From Sphingomonas sp. IW22 (GTDB lineage: Bacteria > Pseudomonadota > Alphaproteobacteria > Sphingomonadales > Sphingomonadaceae), in NCBI RefSeq assembly GCF_041321155.1, contig NZ_JBGGWB010000009.1:1-64000 (forward strand): 64,000 nt of DNA. The letters run 5' to 3'. Position 1 is the stretch's first letter; every line of letters begins with the position of its first letter. The notes below the pieces were generated by a model. The model saw only the letters and a program-made list of their open reading frames with translations, did no database searches and was not told where the DNA came from. This document shows, one piece after another, positions 21,260 through 30,261 of this stretch. The position numbers were made by a program, and so were the translations under genes.

Positions 21260-21608
21260 GTTGTGATGCCGAGGACCTAACGGCGCCTGGCGCCCCGCAA
21301 GCCGATGTTCATGCGGGCTCGTCGCCTTCCAATAGCGGACGTTCGTTCGCTCCTCTTCGGCCGGAATTGGGACGATAGCAGAATGTCCGCGTCTGGCGGA
21401 GCGAGGCTCTCAAGCGACCTGAAACCAGCGGCAAAAAGTGAGTATTGTTAGGCGTAGGAAAAGAACGATTTAAGGCTGACGGGTATTTCGACCCATTCTC
21501 TACCCAACTCAGTGTAATCTAAAGCAATGGAAACCTCGAGCTTCTGCAATAGTTTACTGCTGGCGCTCGGCCGCTCGGGCCAGCGGATGATGCAGAGGAA
21601 ATCACGAA
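21260..21608. other. Gene-free stretch before the DUF4142 gene
   Basis: About 350 bases without a supportable gene. It includes a small GGCGCC-based hairpin just after the peptidase stop and becomes visibly AT-richer from about 21420. The only regulatory candidate is the EcfG-like promoter listed separately. Confidence 0.4.
21529..21554 (+). promoter_or_regulatory. Candidate EcfG (general stress) promoter
   Basis: GGAAAC, 16 bases, then AGTT, which is near the alphaproteobacterial EcfG consensus GGAAC-N16/17-CGTT. It lies 55 bases before the DUF4142 start. DUF4142 proteins are often stress-induced in this group, which fits, but both boxes deviate from consensus. Confidence 0.25.
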
Positions 21609-22118
21609 ATGATGATCAATGCGAAATGCTATCTCGCGTTGGCTTTGGCGGTTCCCGGCTTAGCGGTCGCCCAAATGACACCCAGCGCTTCCGCACCCGC
21701 GACATCGGCTAACACCTTTGTCGAAAAGGCCGGCGCCAGCGATCTGTACGAAAAGCAATCCAGTCAGCTTGTCCTTGAATCGACGAAAGACGCAAAGATC
21801 AGGCAGTTTGCGAACATGATGCTGAAGGATCACACGAAGAGCACGGCCGACGTAAAGGCTGCGGCGGCTAGTGATCGTGTGACGCTGCCGGCACCCAAGC
21901 TCGAGCCTGCCCAGGCCAAGATGGTTGCAGACCTTCGGACCGCATCCGGCGCGGCTCGTGATCGCATGTATGTTCAACAGCAAAGGACCGCGCATCAGCA
22001 GGCTTTGGCCCTGCATTCCGGCTTTGCGCGCAGCGGCGACAAACCCGCGTTGAAGCGCGCTGCCGCCACGATCGCGCCGGTCGTCCAGCATCACATGGAA
22101 ATGCTGCAATCGATGTGA
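21609..22118 (+). CDS. DUF4142 periplasmic protein
   Basis: A 169-residue secreted four-helix protein of the DUF4142 family (ferritin-like helical bundle). The signal peptide is MMINAKCYLALALAVPGLAVAQ. The mature part shows the family pattern TFVEKAGASDLYEKQSSQLVLE, KIRQFANMMLKDHTKS and the C-terminal HHMEMLQ. Function is unknown; in Sphingomonas-type bacteria such genes are frequently part of the general stress response. It stands alone between the M23 gene and cmk, with a terminator-like hairpin after it. Confidence 0.85.
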   Translation: MMINAKCYLALALAVPGLAVAQMTPSASAPATSANTFVEKAGASDLYEKQSSQLVLESTKDAKIRQFANMMLKDHTKSTADVKAAAASDRVTLPAPKLEPAQAKMVADLRTASGAARDRMYVQQQRTAHQQALALHSGFARSGDKPALKRAAATIAPVVQHHMEMLQSM

Positions 22119-22128
22119 AAAAGAGGTT

Positions 22129-22161
22129 CCGGGAACAGGGTGGCAGTCGCCCTGTTCCCGG
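22129..22161 (+). terminator. Strong hairpin after the DUF4142 gene
   Basis: A perfect 12-bp stem (CCGGGAACAGGG with CCCTGTTCCCGG) and a 9-base loop starts 10 bases after the stop. No T-run follows. Confidence 0.6.
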
Positions 22162-22296
22162 GATCATGTCCAAACTGTCGAGATCAAGTCGAACGTGAGG
22201 CTGTGCTGGATCAGGCCACGAGCTTGGATGCTAGACTGATCGTCGACCTCGTCCGCTTTCCACTCATCACGGCTGTCGGTTTACAACGCTACGGCC

Positions 22297-22926
22297 TCAG
22301 CCGGCCGCACCCCGTCGTGCTTCCACCAGCGCAATCGCCTTTTGCACTGCCGCTTCGATCGACAGGAAGCTGGTGTCGAGCAACGCCGCGTCGGCGGCCT
22401 GACGCAGGGGGGCTTCGCTGCGGCGGCTGTCACGGTCATCGCGGGCGCGGATGTCCGCCAATACCCGGTCGAAGGTCGTCTCGACGCCGTGCCGCTGCAG
22501 TTCGTCATAGCGGCGGCGGGCGCGGATCATCGGCGTCGCCTTCACGAACAATTTGACCTCGGCATCGGGTGTGATGACCGTGCCGATGTCGCGTCCGTCC
22601 AGCACCGCGCCGCCCGGCTGCTGGGCAAAACGCTTCTGCCGCTGGAGCAGGGCCGCGCGCACCAGCGGATGGGCGGATACGACCGATGCGGTCCTGCCGA
22701 CATGATCGGTGCGAAGCTCCGCTGATTCGAGCAGTGATTCGTCGAAATCACACATCGCCACGACATCGGCTTCGCGTGTGGGGTCCAGTTCCTCCGCCAG
22801 TACGCGCGCTGCGACCGCACGGTACAGCAGGCCCGTGTCCAGATGCGGCAGCCCGTAGTGGCGCGCCAGCGCACGTGCGATGGTGCCCTTGCCCGATGCG
22901 GCGGGACCGTCGACCGCGATGATCAC
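22297..22926 (-). CDS. cmk: Cytidylate kinase
   Basis: Phosphorylates CMP and dCMP with ATP. The 209-residue protein begins [20 protein letters not shown], with the P-loop GPAASGKGT at 7-15, followed by [30 protein letters not shown] and the lid-region RARRRYDEL, all diagnostic. Its start overlaps the aroA stop by 4 bases; aroA-cmk is a conserved pair in alphaproteobacteria, usually followed by rpsA, which is not present here. Confidence 0.95.
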   Translation of the reverse strand: MIIAVDGPAASGKGTIARALARHYGLPHLDTGLLYRAVAARVLAEELDPTREADVVAMCDFDESLLESAELRTDHVGRTASVVSAHPLVRAALLQRQKRFAQQPGGAVLDGRDIGTVITPDAEVKLFVKATPMIRARRRYDELQRHGVETTFDRVLADIRARDDRDSRRSEAPLRQAADAALLDTSFLSIEAAVQKAIALVEARRGAAG

Positions 22927-24266
22927 GCGTCGATCCAGTCGGGTGCGGCACCCAGCCGGGCGGCCGTGGTGACGAAATCGGGATAGCTGGTGGCGATGGG
23001 TGCGGCATCGTCGATTACGACCGGGCGCTTCGAATGCATGCCCGCCACCGCCATGCTCATGGCGATGCGGTGATCGAGCAGCGATGCGACGCGCCCATCG
23101 CCGGTGCCTGCCAGCGGCTCCCCATCGCGTCCGTCGATCGACAGGCCGTCCTCATGCTCCTCGACCGAAACGCCCGCCAGCGTCAGCGCGGCGGCCATGG
23201 CGGCGATGCGATCGGATTCCTTGACGCGCAGCTCATGCGCCCCGCGCGCGACCGTGCGGCCACGGGCGAACGCAGCGGCGACGAACAGCACTGGATATTC
23301 GTCGATCATGCTAGGGGCCAGATCGGCGGGCACCTCGATCGCCGACAGCGGCGCATGGCGCACGCGCAGGTCCGCCACGGTTTCCCCGCCCACATCGCGC
23401 TCGTCCAGCGCCTCGATCGACGCGCCCATCATGCGAAGCGCGGTCATCAGGCCGGTGCGCGTCGGGTTCATCAACACGTTGCGGATCAGCACGTCGGATC
23501 CCGGCACGATCGACGCCGCAACCATCCAGAACCCGGCGGAGGAGGGGTCGCCCGGCACGTCGATATCCTGTGGCCGGAGTTCCGCCTCACCGCGGATCGA
23601 GATGACCTCGCCCTCCACCGTCAGTTCGGCGCCAAAGCCGCGCAGCATCCGCTCGCTATGGTCGCGGGTGGGAACGGGTTCGATGACGCGGGTGATGCCG
23701 GGCGTGTTCAGCCCCGCCAGCAGTACTGCCGACTTCACCTGTGCCGACGCGACGGGCAGCCGGTACTCGATCGGCACGGCCGGGCACAGGCCCTGCATCG
23801 TCAGCGGCAGGCGGTCGCCGGGGCTGGCGGTAAAGCTCGCCCCCATGCGCGACAGCGGTTCGGTAACGCGGCCCATGGGACGGCGCGACAGGCTGGCATC
23901 GCCGGTGAAGGTGGCGGTGATCGCATGGCTGGCGACCAGTCCCATCAGCAACCGGGTCGAGGTGCCCGAATTGCCCATTTCCAGCGCGGTGCCGGGTTGC
24001 AGCAGCCCGCCGACGCCCACGCCGGCAACGCGCCACTCGCCGTCCGCACGGCGTTCGATCTGTGCCCCCATCGCCCGCATCGCGGCGGCGGTGGCCAGCA
24101 CGTCTTCGCCCTCCAGCAGACCGCGGATACGGCTTTCGCCGACGGCAAGCCCTGCGAACATCAAAGATCGGTGGCTGATCGATTTATCGCCGGGCACGGT
24201 CACTTCGCCGGTCAGTGGTCCGGCGGCGGCGATCGACAGCGGGCGGGGCGTTGCGTTGGCGTGCAT
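22923..24266 (-). CDS. aroA: 3-phosphoshikimate 1-carboxyvinyltransferase (EPSP synthase)
   Basis: Sixth step of the shikimate pathway: transfers the enolpyruvyl group of PEP to shikimate-3-phosphate. The 447-residue enzyme shows [16 protein letters not shown] near residue 25, [13 protein letters not shown], the [17 protein letters not shown] segment, and the C-terminal [14 protein letters not shown]. It is the target class of glyphosate; the SGTSTR loop resembles the Agrobacterium CP4-like (class II) form rather than E. coli, though I infer this only from short motifs. The ATG at 24266 gives the usual short N-terminus; an upstream in-frame start exists at 24368. Confidence 0.95.
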   Translation of the reverse strand: MHANATPRPLSIAAAGPLTGEVTVPGDKSISHRSLMFAGLAVGESRIRGLLEGEDVLATAAAMRAMGAQIERRADGEWRVAGVGVGGLLQPGTALEMGNSGTSTRLLMGLVASHAITATFTGDASLSRRPMGRVTEPLSRMGASFTASPGDRLPLTMQGLCPAVPIEYRLPVASAQVKSAVLLAGLNTPGITRVIEPVPTRDHSERMLRGFGAELTVEGEVISIRGEAELRPQDIDVPGDPSSAGFWMVAASIVPGSDVLIRNVLMNPTRTGLMTALRMMGASIEALDERDVGGETVADLRVRHAPLSAIEVPADLAPSMIDEYPVLFVAAAFARGRTVARGAHELRVKESDRIAAMAAALTLAGVSVEEHEDGLSIDGRDGEPLAGTGDGRVASLLDHRIAMSMAVAGMHSKRPVVIDDAAPIATSYPDFVTTAARLGAAPDWIDA

Positions 24267-24373
24267 GGGCGCGGGCTTTTGACAGGGGGCTTGCACTATG
24301 GCAAGGCGCCCGCCAATTCGTTGGCCCTGATAAGGCCCGAAATCCTCATCCCATCCGAAAGGCGACACGCGGC

Positions 24374-24694
24374 ATGGTCAAGCCGGAATGGGGCACGAAG
24401 CGCTCGTGCCCGAAATGCGGAACCCGCTTCTACGACCTTCAGAAGGACGAACCCGTCACCTGCATCAACTGCGGTTATGCATGGGAGCCGGAACCGATCC
24501 TCAAGTCCAAGCAGCCGTTGCCGTTCGAAGCGGCAAAGGCGGAGCCGACGAAGGACAAGGAAGCCGATTCGGATCTGGGTGACGATCTGGACATCGACAC
24601 CGAGGACGATGACACCCCCGCCGACGACGATGTCGATCTGGGCGGCGACGACGATCTGGGCGTCAAGACCGCCGACGAGGACGACGAGAATTGA
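24374..24694 (+). CDS. FYDLN-acid zinc-ribbon protein (TIGR02300 type)
   Basis: A 106-residue protein of the alphaproteobacterial FYDLN-acid family. It starts MVKPEWGTKRSCPKCGTRFYDL, with a zinc ribbon formed by CPKC and CINC, then switches into a very acidic low-complexity tail of Asp/Glu repeats. The function is unknown; the family is almost always single-copy and next to aroA-cmk or a tRNA. It diverges from aroA, leaving about 107 bases for both promoters. A strong hairpin with a later T-run follows. Confidence 0.88.
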   Translation: MVKPEWGTKRSCPKCGTRFYDLQKDEPVTCINCGYAWEPEPILKSKQPLPFEAAKAEPTKDKEADSDLGDDLDIDTEDDDTPADDDVDLGGDDDLGVKTADEDDEN

Positions 24695-24701
24695 TGCGGT
24701 C

Positions 24702-24753
24702 GCGGCCCGGCGACGTTGCCGGGCCGCACCCTTTTACGGGTAGCGGCCTTTTT
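24702..24753 (+). terminator. Terminator region after the FYDLN-acid gene
   Basis: A perfect 10-bp stem GCGGCCCGGC/GCCGGGCCGC (24702-24727, loop GACGTT), then a short spacer and a run of seven T at 24747-24753. Confidence 0.65.
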
Positions 24754-24813
24754 TTGAAAAGGTCGCTTGCCAAAGTCAAAAGGCCCCTTTAAGGGCCGCC
24801 TTCCCGGAACGAT

Positions 24814-24889
24814 GGGGCCGTAGCTCAGCTGGGAGAGCGTCGCAATGGCATTGCGAAGGTCAGGGGTTCGATCCCCCTCGGCTCCACCA
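24814..24889 (+). tRNA. tRNA-Ala (anticodon GGC)
   Basis: A 76-nt cloverleaf with encoded CCA. Acceptor arms GGGGCCG and CGGCTCC pair (one G-U), D-arm GCTC/GAGC, anticodon stem TCGCA/TGCGA with 7-base loop ATGGCAT giving anticodon GGC, and T-arm AGGGG/CCCCT around TTCGATC. The 3' end is the integration target of the island that follows: its last 17 bases plus one more are repeated at 34738. The gene stays intact because the repeat restores the 3' half. Confidence 0.97.
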
Positions 24890-24890
24890 T
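24873..24890 (+). repeat. attL: 18-bp direct repeat within tRNA-Ala 3' end
   Basis: CCCCCTCGGCTCCACCAT, identical to 34738-34755. It covers the 3' T-stem strand, acceptor strand and CCA of the tRNA. Confidence 0.9.
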
Positions 24891-24952
24891 TCCACCCGAG
24901 ATTGGCCAAATAGCGTCAAATCTCTGATGGGACCGCATTTTTCCAGCTCGCT

Positions 24953-26767
24953 GTGACGCAAAGGTGTTACACAACGGGCGTGGAAGAGTTGCCGAAACCT
25001 CAAGGTCTGATGAAGCGCAGTGGCAGTAGCTACTGGCATTTCCGCCAGAGGCGGCCCTCGCACATGATGCGTCCCGGCCTCCGGACCCATGAGATTGTGT
25101 CGCTTGGGACTGCGGACTATCGGTTGGCGCTGGCGAAGCTACCAGAGGCACGCGAGATCATCGCTGCTCGGTTCCGCGACGCGATTATTCCGGCTTCAAG
25201 CGGGATTGTTTCCTCGACGCACAGGCGCAAACGTCCGGACGCTCCACACCTTCCTTTGCTCACGATTGATGACGCAGGGCGCATCGCGCGAGCATATTTC
25301 CAGCGCGAGCTGGTTGAGCTCGATATAGCTCCACTGTTTGCCCAATCGTTCGACCAACATGAGGCTGCTCGCCTCCGGGAAGAGCTGGCGCATCGCATTG
25401 GTGAGTTAGCCTTTCTGCCTGCCGATGGAGATGTGGAGCATCCGGCTCTAGCTGTGGAGATTGCGCTTCTGACGGAGGAAGGCCGTCGTTCTCCCTATGA
25501 CAGTCGCGCCAGCCTTCTGCTTAGGGAGTATCTGCGTCGAGCCATGCTCCAGATCGGCAAGATTGAGCAGGCGCGCTTCGACGGAGTTTTTTCCGATCAA
25601 ATCGACGATGTGCTGTTCCAGTTAACGTATACAACGACAGCCATCGGTAGCCCCTCAGTCGCTTTGGGTAGTGATACCGGCGTGACTGTGGGGGAGGCGG
25701 GGGAACAGTTCCTTGCCGAGCTTCTCCAGCGGTCTCGTGCAGAAAAGACCCAAGATCGATACCGGCGAGAGGTCGCGCATATTGTGGCCTTCTTTGATCC
25801 TCAGACTGCCATGAGATCAGTCCGGCGACAGCAATGCGTCGATCTTCGGGACACGTTCGCCTTGTTGCCGCCGAACTTCGGCAAATCCCTCGTCGAGGGT
25901 TCGACTATTCGCGAACTTGCGGCGGGGCGCGAGGCTTCCGATCCAGTCCTCCAGTGGGAGACGCACGAGAAATATCTTGCGATGCTACGGCGGTTCGTCG
26001 CTTGGGCGGCCAAGCAGGATTACATCGAAAAGGACTACGCGGACGACTTGAAGCCCTTGGCAGCGAAGCCTGATGGCTCGATGGCTAAGCTCCCGTTCGA
26101 GACCAGTGAGCTGCGTCGCATTTTGACGCGACCGATCTACACCGGCTGCCGTGATGACCAGAACGGCTTTGCCCGTCCGGGGCCGAACATCGTGCGTCGA
26201 AGCCGGTATTGGGCGCCGCTCATCTCACTGTTTGGTGGCTTGCGGGCGGGAGAGATATTGCAGCTCACGCCGGGGCATTTCCGGGTGTCAGAAGCCGGAA
26301 CTCACTTCATGGTGCTGACGCCCGACATGAAGCTAAAGAATGAGAACGCACAGCGGGAGGTGCCTGTGCATCCGGTGCTTCAGCAGATTGGTTTTCTGTC
26401 GTGGATCGAGAGGCGGCGCGTTGACCCTTCCGCATTGCTGTTCCCGGAAGTGCCTCGGGACAAGTACGACGCGGAGAGCCCTGTATTCTCGAAGCGGTTC
26501 AAAAGCGATTTGAAGCACTTCGAGCTTGGGGACCGTCGCTCCAAACTGACATTTCATTCGTTGCGCCATACCTTCAAGGCTGCGCTTGACGAGGCTGATG
26601 TAACCGAGCAGCACAAGGACGAGCTTTGTGGCTGGGCGCGTTCGAAGAAAATCGGTCGTCGCTACGGGACAGGACTGAGTGCGGACGTGCTGCGGCCATA
26701 CCTCGAACGAGTTGCCTATTCGGTCGAGCTCGGACACCTCTTCGGCCACTCGCGGTTAGCGGATTGA
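24953..26767 (+). CDS. Tyrosine recombinase (island integrase)
   Basis: A 604-residue phage-type integrase. An N-terminal DUF6538-like arm-binding segment (KRSGSSYWHFRQRRPSHM) is followed by a long helical core-binding region (about 225-380) and a C-terminal catalytic domain with Arg431 in FGGLRAGEI, the His535-x-x-Arg538 box in FHSLRHTF, and the likely nucleophile Tyr571 in GRRYGTG. It should recombine the 18-bp tRNA-Ala sequence with its copy to insert or excise the island. Start is uncertain: GTG at 24953 or GTG at 24980 are both plausible. It is 64 bases from attL and oriented inward. No excisionase was recognised. Confidence 0.9.
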   Translation: MTQRCYTTGVEELPKPQGLMKRSGSSYWHFRQRRPSHMMRPGLRTHEIVSLGTADYRLALAKLPEAREIIAARFRDAIIPASSGIVSSTHRRKRPDAPHLPLLTIDDAGRIARAYFQRELVELDIAPLFAQSFDQHEAARLREELAHRIGELAFLPADGDVEHPALAVEIALLTEEGRRSPYDSRASLLLREYLRRAMLQIGKIEQARFDGVFSDQIDDVLFQLTYTTTAIGSPSVALGSDTGVTVGEAGEQFLAELLQRSRAEKTQDRYRREVAHIVAFFDPQTAMRSVRRQQCVDLRDTFALLPPNFGKSLVEGSTIRELAAGREASDPVLQWETHEKYLAMLRRFVAWAAKQDYIEKDYADDLKPLAAKPDGSMAKLPFETSELRRILTRPIYTGCRDDQNGFARPGPNIVRRSRYWAPLISLFGGLRAGEILQLTPGHFRVSEAGTHFMVLTPDMKLKNENAQREVPVHPVLQQIGFLSWIERRRVDPSALLFPEVPRDKYDAESPVFSKRFKSDLKHFELGDRRSKLTFHSLRHTFKAALDEADVTEQHKDELCGWARSKKIGRRYGTGLSADVLRPYLERVAYSVELGHLFGHSRLAD

Positions 26768-26845
26768 TAAGCTGGCGCTGTGCAACGCGTTGCAGCGTTG
26801 AGATGGCGCTGACCTTCAGCCGGCCTTGATCTATGCGACGGGCGT

Positions 26846-26860
26846 CTGATGCGGCATCAG
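26846..26860. promoter_or_regulatory. 15-bp palindrome between integrase and RT operon
   Basis: CTGATGCGGCATCAG, a perfect 7+1+7 inverted repeat in the 271-base gap before the RT operon. It could be an operator or a weak hairpin after the integrase. The gap turns AT-rich after about 26900 and includes TTTTATACC near 26997, the best -10-like spot before the first RT gene. Confidence 0.35.
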
Positions 26861-27038
26861 CGGGCGGCTGGCACCGGCCTCACGCCGCTCGCTCTGTGGC
26901 GCGACGATCCGGCGATTTGCTTAATCGCAATACAACATCAGCACTCGCGTTAGCGAAAAATCCGCCTGTCGGCTTTCAGTTGAAACGCGGCTGTGTTTTA
27001 TACCGCGCAGGAGGGCTACGATCTCTCGGGGGGAATGA

Positions 27039-28274
27039 ATGTTTGATCCGACGATCCATGCCCGGACAATAGCCCGTCATTTTCAGTCGCGTGATTTTGC
27101 CGATAACCCCACGCTCTTTAATCCCGTCGCGTTGCAAAACGTGATCGAGCAGGCTGTGTCACTCGGTGCAAATGGCTTAGCTCCTGTCACGCTGAACAGG
27201 TCAAAACTGCGTGGCAAAGACGTATTTCAGGTTGATGGTTTGTCACACAATCTGGTCCTAAGACATGTGACAAACAACATTCGGCGTGTGACAGGCGTGA
27301 AGCAAGATGACCGGCAGTTTATCATCAATTGTATTGCCTCGCTGGTTTCAGAGGGCACCGCTTTCCGCGTGTACAAGTACGATGTGAAATCGTTTTACGA
27401 GAGCGTGAAGGCTCAGAATATCCTCCTGGCCCTGTCGCATGATCTAGCTTTCTCTGGCCAGTCGGTTCGCGCCCTTGGGTCGCTTTTTGCGGAGCTTGAA
27501 GCGCAGGGTGTCAGTGGTCTGCCTCGAGGATTGGCAATCAGCGCGACGCTCGCGGAGTATCTTCTTCGCCCATTTGATGCCGCCATGTCTAATAATCTAG
27601 GCGTATGGTACTACTCGCGTTTCGTAGACGACATTCTGATAATTACCGATGGCTCCGAAGATGCCAAAGAATTTACTGCCCTAGCAAGTGACCTGCTGCC
27701 GTCCGGTCTCCAATTTAACGCAAAATCGAAAGACTTTGCGTTTGCTCCCTATAAGAAGGGGAACACGAAGGTGATTGAGGGCAGCTTTAACTTCCTCGGC
27801 TATAGCTTTTCCGTCACGAAGGCATACCGAGATACCTCAGACAGCAAAATTAAAAGAGGCGTGATTTTGGATATCGCACCTTCTAAAGTCAAAAAGATAA
27901 AAACGAGAATGGCCAAAGCGCTGATTACCTATAGAGGTGACGCAAATTTTATAGACTTGCGCGATAGGTTTAGAGTTTTGACTAGTAACTTTAATTTTGT
28001 AGATAAAAACTCTGGGGCTATAAGGTCGTCCGGCATTTATTTTAACTACTCGCTTATCAGTTCCGGATCGCATGCTCTTTTAGCTCTGGATAAATTTGCT
28101 AGAGCTGCAATTTTGGCACCCGCCCCCAAAAATAAGTTGTACCCGGTGGTTAGCTCGGCCCAGCGGCTCGAACTGTTACGACTGAGCTTCAAAGGGGGGC
28201 ACGGGGATCGGCGATTTTTCTCGTTCAAGTCCGCTCGTTTGGCGAAACTGACGGCGTGCTGGCACTATGTATAA
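27039..28274 (+). CDS. drt3a: Defence reverse transcriptase Drt3a-like (UG3-type)
   Basis: A 411-residue reverse transcriptase of the unknown-group/DRT kind, first of two RT genes in one operon. Palm motifs are readable: motif A YKYDVKSFYESV with metal-binding Asp115, motif B GLPRGLAISATLAEY (160-174), and motif C FVDD at 195-198 with Asp197 and Asp198. The C-terminal 140 residues form a thumb-like helical part without a recognisable nuclease, maturase or protease domain. Size and order match the first gene of DRT type 3, where, as I recall, Drt3a copies an ACACAC tract of an associated ncRNA into poly(GT). Composition is AT-rich relative to the chromosome. ATG follows a CGGGGGG ribosome-binding run. 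It overlaps the next gene by 8 bases. Confidence 0.82.
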   Translation: MFDPTIHARTIARHFQSRDFADNPTLFNPVALQNVIEQAVSLGANGLAPVTLNRSKLRGKDVFQVDGLSHNLVLRHVTNNIRRVTGVKQDDRQFIINCIASLVSEGTAFRVYKYDVKSFYESVKAQNILLALSHDLAFSGQSVRALGSLFAELEAQGVSGLPRGLAISATLAEYLLRPFDAAMSNNLGVWYYSRFVDDILIITDGSEDAKEFTALASDLLPSGLQFNAKSKDFAFAPYKKGNTKVIEGSFNFLGYSFSVTKAYRDTSDSKIKRGVILDIAPSKVKKIKTRMAKALITYRGDANFIDLRDRFRVLTSNFNFVDKNSGAIRSSGIYFNYSLISSGSHALLALDKFARAAILAPAPKNKLYPVVSSAQRLELLRLSFKGGHGDRRFFSFKSARLAKLTACWHYV

Positions 28275-30243
28275 GAGGGTCGTAGCTCGCGGCAATATTC
28301 ACCGTAGTGATTACGCGCGCGTGCTTGTGACAGATACTCAGCCGGGAGATATCCCACTCATAGTCTCAAACGATGGCTTTTACCTAAATGCCAAGGAGCG
28401 TGGATTAAACGTTGCAGGCCGGGAATTGATTGAGAGGATACTCAGTCCGATCAAGAGTTATACGCTGCCGTACAGATATAATATAATGCGTGCGACCGGT
28501 GCGCCTCGCAGATTAAGCCTTATTCACCCGGGAACACAGCTTCAGATAGCGGAGTTCTACAGTAAATATTCGCATCTCATAGCATACTACTGCCGAAAAT
28601 CTCCGATTTCCATTCGCTCCCCAAAGAAGGTGGGAAGCCTATTTTTTGTAAAGGGTATACAGTCCGACAAGAACTCCCTGAAAGGGGCAGGGATAGATAC
28701 GACGGATATTGAAAACTCGGTATCAAATCCAGCATCTTACTTTTCTTACGAAGGTTATGACAGGGCGTATAAGTTTTTTAATTCGTACGAATATCTTAGG
28801 TTGGAGAAGAAATATAACGTGATGTATTTTGCGGATATCGCAAAATGCTTCAATAGCATCTATACTCACACGTTATTTTGGGCGACCGCAGACGTGTACA
28901 CTGCCAAGGATAATACCTCGGCGGCGGGCTTTGCCAACGCCTTTGATAGGCTAATGCAGTCATCTAACTTCAATGAAACCAACGGTATTTGTGTGGGTCC
29001 GGAGGTGAGTAGGCTTTTTGCTGAGCTCATTCTGAGCGAGGCGGATCGTCGGGTTATCAACATCTTGGAAAGTGCCGACCCTCCAGTTCTCTACCGAAAG
29101 AACTACGAAATAAAGCGCTATGTCGATGACTACTATATATTTGCCGAGGACGAAGGCGCCGCGCAGAAGGTATTTGCGGCGGTAAGACTGGCGCTATCTA
29201 ACTTTAATTTACACTTGAATGACGAGAAAACCTATTCTGTTCCAAGGCCGTTTATTACTCAGAAATCTCGTCTAATACGAGATGCAAGCGCCGCCTTAAA
29301 TGCTTTCTGTGATAAGTTCCTCGCGGCTGATGTTGAGGGCGGAGTTAGCTTTATTTATCCGAAACGGGTGCGGCGATCTCAGGCTCTTCTTCGATCATTT
29401 TTTGATACGGTTAAATCGAGTTGCTATGATCAGAAAGCAGGATATCAGGATGTCGCGAATTATCTAATTGCCGGTCTCGCAAAAAGGGTTGGTTCGGTTA
29501 TCGATGGTTACAGCTTTGGTATGAAGCGAGATGACACATCAAACGATCAATATATTGAAGCTGTCAGCGTTTTGCTCGAGGCGATCTATTTTTTCTATAA
29601 CGTGCATCCAACCGTCCCCTCATCTTTGAAGGTCGCTCAAGCCGCAATACGTTCCTTCGAGTTCTTTAAAAAAGAAATCAAAGATAGAGTTCCCTATCTA
29701 GCAGAGCAACTTGTGCGCTGGACATTTGAGTTTATCAAAAGCCTGCGTGGCGCGCTACGGCATCGTGATAACGATTGCGTTCCGTTGGAGGCACTCAACT
29801 TACTGCTCGTCCTTGGTGAAGTCGGAAGAGCGGAGACCGTAGCTCAGCAGGCGATTTCTGAGTTTTGCAGTGAGACTGGCTCGCTCATGTATTTTGAGAT
29901 TGTTTGCTACCTTTTCTGCGTGAAGGATGATCCCGCTTTTGCAACACTTCGAGCTGATCTGTTCGCAAGGGTTTTGGTTTTGTTAAATGGAAAGGGGCGG
30001 ATCAGAACGGAAGGACACGCCGCGCATTTGGCTCTAGACGTTCTGTCCTGCCCATATCTACCGCGAGTAGATCGGGCTAAGCTATTTAACAAACTGCGGA
30101 AATCCGTAGACTTGCCGAGCCTCCCGATTGCGGATGCCGAAGCGTCTGTGATTGAATTTGAGGGCAAGCCTTGGTTCGTCAATTGGAGCGATCCCAATTT
30201 GCTCCGCATGATCCGTAAAAAGGAGTTGAGCGCGGTTTACTGA
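28267..30243 (+). CDS. drt3b: Defence reverse transcriptase Drt3b-like (UG8-type)
   Basis: A 658-residue second reverse transcriptase, start overlapping drt3a by 8 bases (ATGTATAA). Motif A is YFADIAKCFNSIYTHT with Asp190, motif B lies around NGICVGPEVSRLFAEL (239-254), and motif C is YVDD at 285-288. The N-terminus has RVLVTDTQPGDIPLIVSNDGFY, similar to the opening of Abi-type RTs, and residues 400-640 form a long helical C-terminal region. Two tandem RTs of this size are the hallmark of DRT3 (UG3+UG8). As I recall, Drt3b makes the complementary poly(AC) strand without a nucleic-acid template; whether acidic residues in this N-terminal segment (D23, D28) play the templating role here is untested. 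Rich in ATA/TTA codons. Confidence 0.82.
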   Translation: MYKRVVARGNIHRSDYARVLVTDTQPGDIPLIVSNDGFYLNAKERGLNVAGRELIERILSPIKSYTLPYRYNIMRATGAPRRLSLIHPGTQLQIAEFYSKYSHLIAYYCRKSPISIRSPKKVGSLFFVKGIQSDKNSLKGAGIDTTDIENSVSNPASYFSYEGYDRAYKFFNSYEYLRLEKKYNVMYFADIAKCFNSIYTHTLFWATADVYTAKDNTSAAGFANAFDRLMQSSNFNETNGICVGPEVSRLFAELILSEADRRVINILESADPPVLYRKNYEIKRYVDDYYIFAEDEGAAQKVFAAVRLALSNFNLHLNDEKTYSVPRPFITQKSRLIRDASAALNAFCDKFLAADVEGGVSFIYPKRVRRSQALLRSFFDTVKSSCYDQKAGYQDVANYLIAGLAKRVGSVIDGYSFGMKRDDTSNDQYIEAVSVLLEAIYFFYNVHPTVPSSLKVAQAAIRSFEFFKKEIKDRVPYLAEQLVRWTFEFIKSLRGALRHRDNDCVPLEALNLLLVLGEVGRAETVAQQAISEFCSETGSLMYFEIVCYLFCVKDDPAFATLRADLFARVLVLLNGKGRIRTEGHAAHLALDVLSCPYLPRVDRAKLFNKLRKSVDLPSLPIADAEASVIEFEGKPWFVNWSDPNLLRMIRKKELSAVY

Positions 30244-30261
30244 TCATGTTATCTGTTAATC

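Noticed and set aside
27039..30243. Group II intron or retron
   Set aside because: There is no maturase X domain, no HNH endonuclease tail on either RT and no domain V/VI-like RNA; two RTs in tandem do not fit a retron, and no msr-msd pair with inverted a1/a2 arms was found.
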